Assembly (NCBI RefSeq): GCF_009828065.1
Contig: NZ_WTYK01000001.1
Location: 310,001-374,000, forward strand
DNA length: 64,000 nucleotides
Direction of reading: 5' to 3'
Origin: Croceibacterium soli
GTDB taxonomy: Bacteria; Pseudomonadota; Alphaproteobacteria; Sphingomonadales; Sphingomonadaceae
Every line of letters begins with the position of its first letter. The stretch's first letter is position 1. Under the pieces are notes generated by a model, which saw only the letters and a list, made by a program, of their open reading frames with translations, searched no databases and was not told where the DNA came from. Below, in pieces: positions 58,897 to 64,000 of the stretch. A program made the position numbers and the translations under genes.

Positions 58897-60180
58897 ATGA
58901 CAACACGTCGCACATCGCCGTGGCTGGCGCTGGTCGTGCTGATGGCGATCAGCACGGTCGGCTTTATCGACCGAATCGTGGTCAACGTGCTGGTCGAGCC
59001 GATCAAGGGCGAGTTCGCCCTTAGCGACGCGCAAGTCTCGCTGATGGGGGCCGCGTTCACCGTGCTCAACATCGGCGTGGGCCTGGTCATCGCGCGTTAT
59101 GCCGAACGGGCGCGGCGGCTGACGCTGATCTCGCTCGGCACCCTGCTGTGGTCGGCGGCGACGGCGGCTTGCGGCGCGGCGGCGACCTGGGTGCAATTGC
59201 TCGTCGCCCGCATGGGCGTGGGGCTGGGGGAAGCGATCGGGCTGCCGAGCAACCAGTCTGTCATCTCGGACTACTTCCCGCCGAACCGGCGCGGCCTGGC
59301 GATCTCCGTCCTGATGCTGGCACCGCCGGTGGGGGCGTTCATCGGCTTCGTCGGCGGCGGCTGGATCGCCCAGGAGTTCGACTGGCGCTTCACCTTCCTG
59401 ATCGCCGCCGTGCCCGGCGTGGTGCTCGGCGTGATTGCCTGGCTGTTCGTGGCGGAGCCGAAGCGCGGGCAGCACGATGCCGGCGCCGGGGACGAGGTTC
59501 CGCCGATGAGCGACGTGCTGCGGCGCCTGTTCGTCCTGCGCAGCGGGCGCAACCTGGTGATCGGTTCAGCCCTGGCGGCGATGCTCGGCTTCGGGCTCAA
59601 CTACTTCTTCACCTCGCTGATGATCCGCCGGTTCGAGGTGGGCCTGGCGGAGGCGGGGCTCTACTCGGGCCTGATCGCCAGCCTCCCCGCGGCTATCTCC
59701 GTGATCGGCAGCGGCTGGCTGGGGGACAAGCTTGGCGCGAAGAACCCGGCCGCCTACGCGCTGGTCCCGGGCATCTGCCTGATCGTCGGCGGGCCGATCT
59801 ACGCCTTCGCCATCACCCGCGAGAGCCTGGGCCTGCTGCTGGGGCTGGTGAGCGTCGCGACCTTCCTCAACTTCGGCTATCTCGGGATCACTTACGCGGC
59901 GCTCCAGAACCTGATGCACCCGCGCATGCGTGCCACCGCCTTCGCCGTGCTCAACGTGGTCTATGGCATCGCCAGCGCGCTCGGACCGTTCCTGATCGGG
60001 CTGCTCAGCGATCGCATGGCGCTGTCGCATGGCCCGGCGGACGGGCTGGCCGTGGCGATGGCGATCTCGGGCCTGGTTTATGTCTGGGCCGGCGCGCACT
60101 ACCTGCTCGCCGCGCGCCACGTGGGGCCGGACATGGTCCGGATGCACGGCGCGCGCGAAGCCGCTGCGCTTCGGGAGTAG
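58897..60180 (+). CDS. MFS transporter (spinster-like or hexuronate-type)
   Basis: The 427-residue inner-membrane transporter has 12 predicted helices. DRIVVNVLVEPIKGEFALSD at the first periplasmic loop and ARMGVGLGEAIGLPSNQSVI plus DYFPPNRRGLAIS are typical of the spinster-like/anion:cation symporter part of the major facilitator superfamily. GAGAGGACAGGA precedes the ATG. Its place between scoAB and mannonate-catabolism genes suggests it imports an organic or sugar acid such as glucuronate or mannonate, but the specificity is not readable. Confidence 0.88.
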   Translation: MTTRRTSPWLALVVLMAISTVGFIDRIVVNVLVEPIKGEFALSDAQVSLMGAAFTVLNIGVGLVIARYAERARRLTLISLGTLLWSAATAACGAAATWVQLLVARMGVGLGEAIGLPSNQSVISDYFPPNRRGLAISVLMLAPPVGAFIGFVGGGWIAQEFDWRFTFLIAAVPGVVLGVIAWLFVAEPKRGQHDAGAGDEVPPMSDVLRRLFVLRSGRNLVIGSALAAMLGFGLNYFFTSLMIRRFEVGLAEAGLYSGLIASLPAAISVIGSGWLGDKLGAKNPAAYALVPGICLIVGGPIYAFAITRESLGLLLGLVSVATFLNFGYLGITYAALQNLMHPRMRATAFAVLNVVYGIASALGPFLIGLLSDRMALSHGPADGLAVAMAISGLVYVWAGAHYLLAARHVGPDMVRMHGAREAAALRE

Positions 60181-60307
60181 CTGCGCCACGGCGGGAAACA
60201 ATCGCCGGGCGCGCGGTTCGGGTTTTCATGCCCGACCGTACCTCATCAGCTCGTCCCCTGGCTGACCCTGGCCCAATTTGCGCGCGCGTCCGGAAGGAGT
60301 GCGCGGC

Positions 60308-61516
60308 ATGAAGATCACTTCGGCACGGGTGATCGTCACCTGCCCGGGGCGCAATTTCGTCACCCTGCTGATCGAGACCGACCAGGGGGTCACAGGGATC
60401 GGCGACGCCACGCTGAACGGGCGCGAGCTGGCTGTCGCCTCCTACCTATCGGACCACCTCATCCCCTGCCTCATCGGGCGCGATCCGCAGCGGATCGAGG
60501 ACATCTGGCAGTACCTCTACCGCGGCGCCTACTGGCGGCGCGGGCCGGTGACGATGACCGCGATCGCCGCGGTCGACACGGCGCTGTGGGACATCAAGGC
60601 CAAGCTGGCCGGAATGCCGCTCTACCAGCTGCTCGGAGGCAGGAGCCGCGACCGCGTGCTGGTCTACGGCCATGCCAACGGTGCCGATCTCGAGCAGACA
60701 GTCGAGGCCGTCGGCCGCTACATCGACCTGGGCTACAAGGCGATCCGCGCGCAAAGCGGCATTCCCGGGATCGACAAGGCCTACGGCGTCGGCCGCGGGG
60801 AGCTGCATTACGAGCCCGCCGACGCCCGGCTGCCGACCGAGACCGTCTGGGACACGCAGAAGTACCTGAACTTCGCGCCCAAGCTCTTCGAGAAACTACG
60901 CGACACTTACGGCTTCGAGCACCACCTGCTGCACGACGTCCACCACCGCCTGACGCCCAACGAGGCGGCGCAGCTCGGCAAGTCGCTGGAGCCTTACCGC
61001 CTGTTCTGGATCGAGGACGCCACGCCGGCTGAGAACCAGGAAGCCTTCCGCCACATCCGCCGGCACACGACCACGCCGCTCGCTGTCGGCGAGGTGTTCA
61101 ACACCATCTGGGACTGCAAGCAGCTGATCGAAGAGCAGCTGATCGACTATATCCGCACCACGGTGGTCCACGCCGGCGGGATCACGCACTTGCGGCGCAT
61201 CGCCGATCTCGCCGCGCTCTACCAGGTGCGCACCGGCAGCCACGGCGCCACCGACCTCAGCCCGGTATGCATGGGCGCGGCGCTGCACTTCGACACCTGG
61301 GTGCCGAACTTCGGCATCCAGGAGTACATGCGCCACACCCAGGAGACCGACGCCGTCTTCCCGCACGACTACCGGTTCGAGGACGGGCACCTGATCTGCG
61401 GCGAGACGCCGGGGCACGGCGTGACGATCGACGAGGATCTGGCAGCGAAGTACCCTTACGACCCGGCCTGCCTGCCGATCGCCCGCCTGGAAGACGGAAC
61501 CTTGTGGAACTGGTGA
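60308..61516 (+). CDS. manD: D-mannonate dehydratase (ManD, enolase superfamily)
   Basis: The 402-residue enzyme dehydrates D-mannonate to 2-keto-3-deoxy-D-gluconate. The acid/base and metal residues of the family are visible: [11 protein letters not shown] (Asp and His near 210-212), [11 protein letters not shown] (metal Glu near 236), [10 protein letters not shown] (metal Glu near 262) and the YRSG-like [11 protein letters not shown] near 313. The 402-residue length and the Trp-containing C-terminus (LEDGTLWNW) are the same as in the characterised Novosphingobium-type ManD. AAGGAG is eight bases before ATG 60308; the frame could open at 60278. It is followed after one base by the KDG kinase. 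Confidence 0.95.
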   Translation: MKITSARVIVTCPGRNFVTLLIETDQGVTGIGDATLNGRELAVASYLSDHLIPCLIGRDPQRIEDIWQYLYRGAYWRRGPVTMTAIAAVDTALWDIKAKLAGMPLYQLLGGRSRDRVLVYGHANGADLEQTVEAVGRYIDLGYKAIRAQSGIPGIDKAYGVGRGELHYEPADARLPTETVWDTQKYLNFAPKLFEKLRDTYGFEHHLLHDVHHRLTPNEAAQLGKSLEPYRLFWIEDATPAENQEAFRHIRRHTTTPLAVGEVFNTIWDCKQLIEEQLIDYIRTTVVHAGGITHLRRIADLAALYQVRTGSHGATDLSPVCMGAALHFDTWVPNFGIQEYMRHTQETDAVFPHDYRFEDGHLICGETPGHGVTIDEDLAAKYPYDPACLPIARLEDGTLWNW

Positions 61517-61517
61517 G

Positions 61518-62432
61518 ATGACCCGTCGGCGCCCGCGGATCGTCTGTGTCGGCGAGGCGATGGTCGAGCTTTCTCCGCGCGGCGAGGGCTGGGAGGTCGG
61601 CTACGGCGGCGACACGCTCAACCAGGCGCTGCACCTCGCCCGCTTCGGCTTCGACGTGGCCTACCTGACAGTGCTCGGGAACGATCCGTTCGCGCCCCGC
61701 ATGGGGGCCGACTGGGAACGCGAAGGCCTCGATCCTTCGCTTTTGCTCGAAAGCGACAGCCGGACGACCGGGCTCTACGCCATCTCCATCGACGAGCGCG
61801 GCGAGCGGCATTTCCACTACTGGCGTTCCGCCAGCGCGGCGCGGGAGCTGTTCGACCACCCGCAGATCGACGACGCGCTGGCGCAAGCGGCCCAGGCGGA
61901 CGCGCTGGTCTATTCGCTGATCTCCCTCGCCATCCTGCCGGAGCACGGTCGTAAGAGACTGGTCGATCTCGCCCGCGAGGTGCGCCGGCGCGGCGGCAAA
62001 GTCGCGTTCGACGGCAACTACCGGCCCGCCCTGTGGGAGAGCGTCGAAGCAGCCCGCACCTGGCGAGACCGGGCGGCCGCCGAAGCAGACTTCGGCCTGC
62101 CCACGATCGACGACGAGCGCGCGCTGGCGGGCGCGGACGCCGTCGGCGCGGTCGCCGCACACTGGCAGCGAGCGGGCTGCGGCGAAGCCGTGGTCAAGCT
62201 CGGCAGCGAAGGCTGCCGCCTGCCGGATGGAAACGTCGTCCCCCCGCCGAGCCTCCTCGAACCCGTGGACAGCAGCGGCGCCGGCGACGCGTTCTCCGCC
62301 GGCTACCTCGCCGCGCGCCTGGGCGCCGCCTCACCGGAGGAAGCCGCCCGCCGCGCCCACGCGCTAGCTGGCTGGACCGTCATGCGGCCGGGAGCGATCC
62401 CGCCGCGCGACGATGAGGCGCCCTACGCCTGA
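61518..62432 (+). CDS. kdgK: 2-keto-3-deoxygluconate kinase (PfkB family)
   Basis: The 304-residue sugar kinase has the PfkB signatures: GYGGDTLNQALHLARFGF at residues 29-46 and the ATP-site/catalytic-base motif DSSGAGDAFSAGYLAARLG near 250. CVGEAMVELSPRGEGWEVGY at the N-terminus and HFHYWRSASAARELF near 97 are typical of KDG kinases. It phosphorylates the product of ManD to 2-keto-3-deoxy-6-phosphogluconate for the Entner-Doudoroff aldolase. Direct adjacency to manD makes the function call firm. The ATG lies one base after the manD stop. Confidence 0.92.
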   Translation: MTRRRPRIVCVGEAMVELSPRGEGWEVGYGGDTLNQALHLARFGFDVAYLTVLGNDPFAPRMGADWEREGLDPSLLLESDSRTTGLYAISIDERGERHFHYWRSASAARELFDHPQIDDALAQAAQADALVYSLISLAILPEHGRKRLVDLAREVRRRGGKVAFDGNYRPALWESVEAARTWRDRAAAEADFGLPTIDDERALAGADAVGAVAAHWQRAGCGEAVVKLGSEGCRLPDGNVVPPPSLLEPVDSSGAGDAFSAGYLAARLGAASPEEAARRAHALAGWTVMRPGAIPPRDDEAPYA

Positions 62433-62455
62433 CCCCCATACAAGGAGGTACCACA

Positions 62456-62540
62456 CTCACCCGTTCGTCCTGAGCCTGTCGAGGGACAGAGGCGCGGCGC
62501 TCCGTTCGTGGTTCGGCAAGCTCACCACGAACGGGAAAGG
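62456..62540. repeat. Intergenic palindromic repeat, family C (CGTTCGTGGT type)
   Basis: CCGTTCGTGGT and ACCACGAACGG form an inverted repeat around TCGGCAAGCTC at 62500-62538, and a related CCGTTCGTCCTGAGCCTGTC half lies just before. Repeats of this form are common between sphingomonad genes. It fills most of the 122-bp gap between the convergent kdgK and metK genes. Confidence 0.7.
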
Positions 62541-62554
62541 CGCGCCGATAAGCC

Positions 62555-63763
62555 CTATCGAACGGCGGCCTTGAGATCCTCGACCAGGTCGGTCTTCTCC
62601 CAAGGGAAGAAGTCGCCTTCCGCCTGGCGGCCGAAGTGGCCGTAGGCGGCGCTGCGGCGGTAGATCGGCTTGTTGAGCTTCAGGTGCTCGCGGATGCCGC
62701 GCGGGGTCAGGCCGCCGAGCTTGCCGATCGACTTGATCGCTTCCTCGAGCGTCGGGTCCTCGACCGTGCCGGTGCCGTGGGTGTCGACATAGAGCGACAG
62801 CGGCTCGCTGACCCCGATTGCATAGGCGAGCTGGATCGTGCAGCGGCGGGCGAGGCCCGCGGCGACGATGTTCTTGGCCAGGTAGCGCGTGATGTAGGCG
62901 GCGGAGCGGTCAACCTTGGTCGGGTCCTTGCCGCTGAACGCGCCGCCGCCATGCGGGGCTGCGCCGCCGTAGGTGTCGACGATGATCTTGCGTCCCGTCA
63001 GACCGGCGTCGCCGTCGGGCCCGCCGATCTCGAAGCTGCCGGTCGGGTTGATGTGGTACACGGTCTCGTCACTCAGCAAGTCGGCCGGAAGCACGTCGGC
63101 GACGACTTTTTTCACGTACGCCTTCAGCTCCGCTTCCTTCTCGCCCTGGTCATAGCCCTTGGCGTGCTGGGTCGAGACGACCACCGCGGTCGCCGCCACC
63201 GGCTTGCCGTTGGCGAAGCGCAGGGAGACCTGACTCTTCGCGTCGGGCTCGAGGAACGGCGCCGCGCCGCTCTTGCGGTCGGCGGCCATGCGGTGGAGGA
63301 TCTTGTGGCTGTAATCGAGCGTCGCCGGCATCAGGTCCGGCGTCTCGTCGCAGGCGAAGCCGAACATGATGCCCTGGTCGCCGGCGCCTTCGTCCTTGTC
63401 GTCAGCGGCATCGACGCCTTGCGCGATGTGTGCGCTCTGGCCGTGCAGGTGGTTCTCGAAGGTAAGCGTTTCCCAGTGGAATCCGTCCTGCTCGTAGCCG
63501 ATATCCCGGACCACACCGCGCACCGTCCGCTCGATCTCCTCGAGCGCGCCTGGCGCCCATTCATCGTTCTCGTAAACGCCCTTGCAGCGGATCTCGCCCG
63601 CCAGCACCACGCGCTGGGTCGTCGTCAGGGTCTCGCAGGCAACACGCGCTTCCGGGTCCTTGGCCAGGAACAGATCGACGATCGCGTCGGAAATCTGGTC
63701 GGAAACCTTGTCCGGGTGGCCTTCGGATACGCTTTCCGACGTGAACAGATAGCTGTTGCGCAT
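62555..63763 (-). CDS. metK: S-adenosylmethionine synthase
   Basis: The 402-residue enzyme makes S-adenosylmethionine from methionine and [23 protein letters not shown] at residues 10-29, [15 protein letters not shown] near 121 and [19 protein letters not shown] near 265 are the three family signatures. The AdoMet synthase fold is complete. The upstream 56 bp to lnt contain no SAM riboswitch that I can recognise. Confidence 0.97.
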   Translation of the reverse strand: MRNSYLFTSESVSEGHPDKVSDQISDAIVDLFLAKDPEARVACETLTTTQRVVLAGEIRCKGVYENDEWAPGALEEIERTVRGVVRDIGYEQDGFHWETLTFENHLHGQSAHIAQGVDAADDKDEGAGDQGIMFGFACDETPDLMPATLDYSHKILHRMAADRKSGAAPFLEPDAKSQVSLRFANGKPVAATAVVVSTQHAKGYDQGEKEAELKAYVKKVVADVLPADLLSDETVYHINPTGSFEIGGPDGDAGLTGRKIIVDTYGGAAPHGGGAFSGKDPTKVDRSAAYITRYLAKNIVAAGLARRCTIQLAYAIGVSEPLSLYVDTHGTGTVEDPTLEEAIKSIGKLGGLTPRGIREHLKLNKPIYRRSAAYGHFGRQAEGDFFPWEKTDLVEDLKAAVR

Positions 63764-63819
63764 TGCTGGCTGGGTCCTCTCAGATAGTCGCAGCCCGGAC
63801 GGGCCCTCGGTTGGGGGGT

Positions 63820-64000
63820 CTAATCGCGACGCCTGCGGAAGACAACGCGGCTCGCGGCAAGAAATGCCAGTGCCCAGGCAAGCGGCAGGATGTTGCCGAG
63901 GCGGGAGAACAGCGTCGGCGCGCCTGGCGGGGGCACATGGCCGTCGATCCTGTCCGCCCGGCGCATCGGCACGTGCGACCGCACGACCCCGCGGGAGTCG
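63820..64000 (-). CDS. lnt: Apolipoprotein N-acyltransferase, C-terminal fragment (start outside window)
   Basis: Only the last 60 residues are visible. They read [20 protein letters not shown] and [19 protein letters not shown], then RRRRD and stop. The P-P-G-A-P-T-L-F-x-R-x-G-N stretch and a final transmembrane helix followed by an arginine-rich tail are the C-terminus of Lnt, which adds the third acyl chain to lipoproteins in the inner membrane. metK lies 56 bp downstream on the same strand. Confidence 0.8.
   Translation of the reverse strand, partial: DSRGVVRSHVPMRRADRIDGHVPPPGAPTLFSRLGNILPLAWALAFLAASRVVFRRRRD

Noticed and set aside
60228-60311. Short frame ending with an ATGA overlap at manD
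   Set aside because: There is no ribosome site before its ATG, the product is not membrane-like or amino-acid-biased, and it contains the manD ribosome site by chance.
63764-63819. Possible SAM-sensing riboswitch upstream of metK
   Set aside because: The 56-bp gap has GC-rich sequence but I could not fold a recognisable SAM-II or SAM/SAH motif, and metK may be read from the lnt promoter.

Overview
The window is ordinary high-GC chromosomal DNA of an alphaproteobacterium, most likely a member of the Sphingomonadales (Novosphingobium, Sphingomonas or Erythrobacteraceae type). This rests on the large NAD-type glutamate dehydrogenase, LptE/HolA/LeuS and LptC/LptA organised as in that order, a 402-residue mannonate dehydratase of Novosphingobium type, CDC48-like AAA ATPase and exosortase-A-associated glycan genes, and intergenic palindromic repeats of a kind common in sphingomonads. 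I see 54 protein genes plus one leader peptide, tightly packed, often with ATGA or TGATG stop/start overlaps. I see no tRNA, rRNA, CRISPR, insertion sequence or prophage.

Layout. 1-4047: a divergent lipid head-group cluster (nucleotidyltransferase, Tam41-like nucleotidyltransferase and diacylglycerol-kinase-like protein on the minus strand; CDP-alcohol phosphotransferase and HIT protein on the plus strand). 4060-7394: a sugar/phospho-alcohol nucleotidyltransferase, a GT4 glycosyltransferase and a Wzx-like flippase, i.e. surface glycan assembly. 7423-13245: M20 amidohydrolase, tandem PilZ protein, Tat-lipoprotein MsrB, NatAB-type ABC exporter, epoxyqueuosine reductase. 13698-25199: rhodocoxin-reductase-like flavoprotein, NAD-GDH, hydrolase, holA-lptE-leuS operon, DUF3576 lipoprotein. 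25519-30420: exported protein with a possible beta-barrel end, acetoacetyl-CoA reductase, fumarase with coupled RHH protein, galU. 30639-38338: M23 peptidase, glnE-bcp-DUF455 operon, M28 peptidase with agmatine deiminase. 38385-42936: thrS with a threonine-rich leader peptide, lptC-lptA, RNase D-type exonuclease. 43017-50318: ung, MarR regulator, gltBD. 50532-54723: exosortase-A-associated glycosyltransferase and O-glycan ligase. 54745-57054: CDC48-type ATPase. 57520-62432: succinyl-CoA:3-ketoacid transferase, MFS transporter, mannonate dehydratase and KDG kinase. 62555-64000: metK and the end of lnt.

How genes work together. Nitrogen metabolism is well represented: gltBD makes glutamate, glnE sets glutamine synthetase activity and NAD-GDH breaks glutamate down. 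Outer-membrane biogenesis recurs (lptE, lptA, lptC, lnt, M23 peptidase, galU, flippase, glycosyltransferases). Acetoacetyl-CoA reductase and the CoA transferase suggest PHB/ketone-body turnover. ManD plus KdgK and a transporter form the later part of a hexuronate/mannonate route.

The signals I rate highest are the threonine-rich leader peptide and alternative hairpins upstream of thrS, the lipid head-group cluster with a Tam41-like nucleotidyltransferase, the families of intergenic palindromic elements (one supplying the stop codon of a gene), and an unexplained minus-strand terminator with a cluster of palindromes upstream of the CoA-transferase operon.
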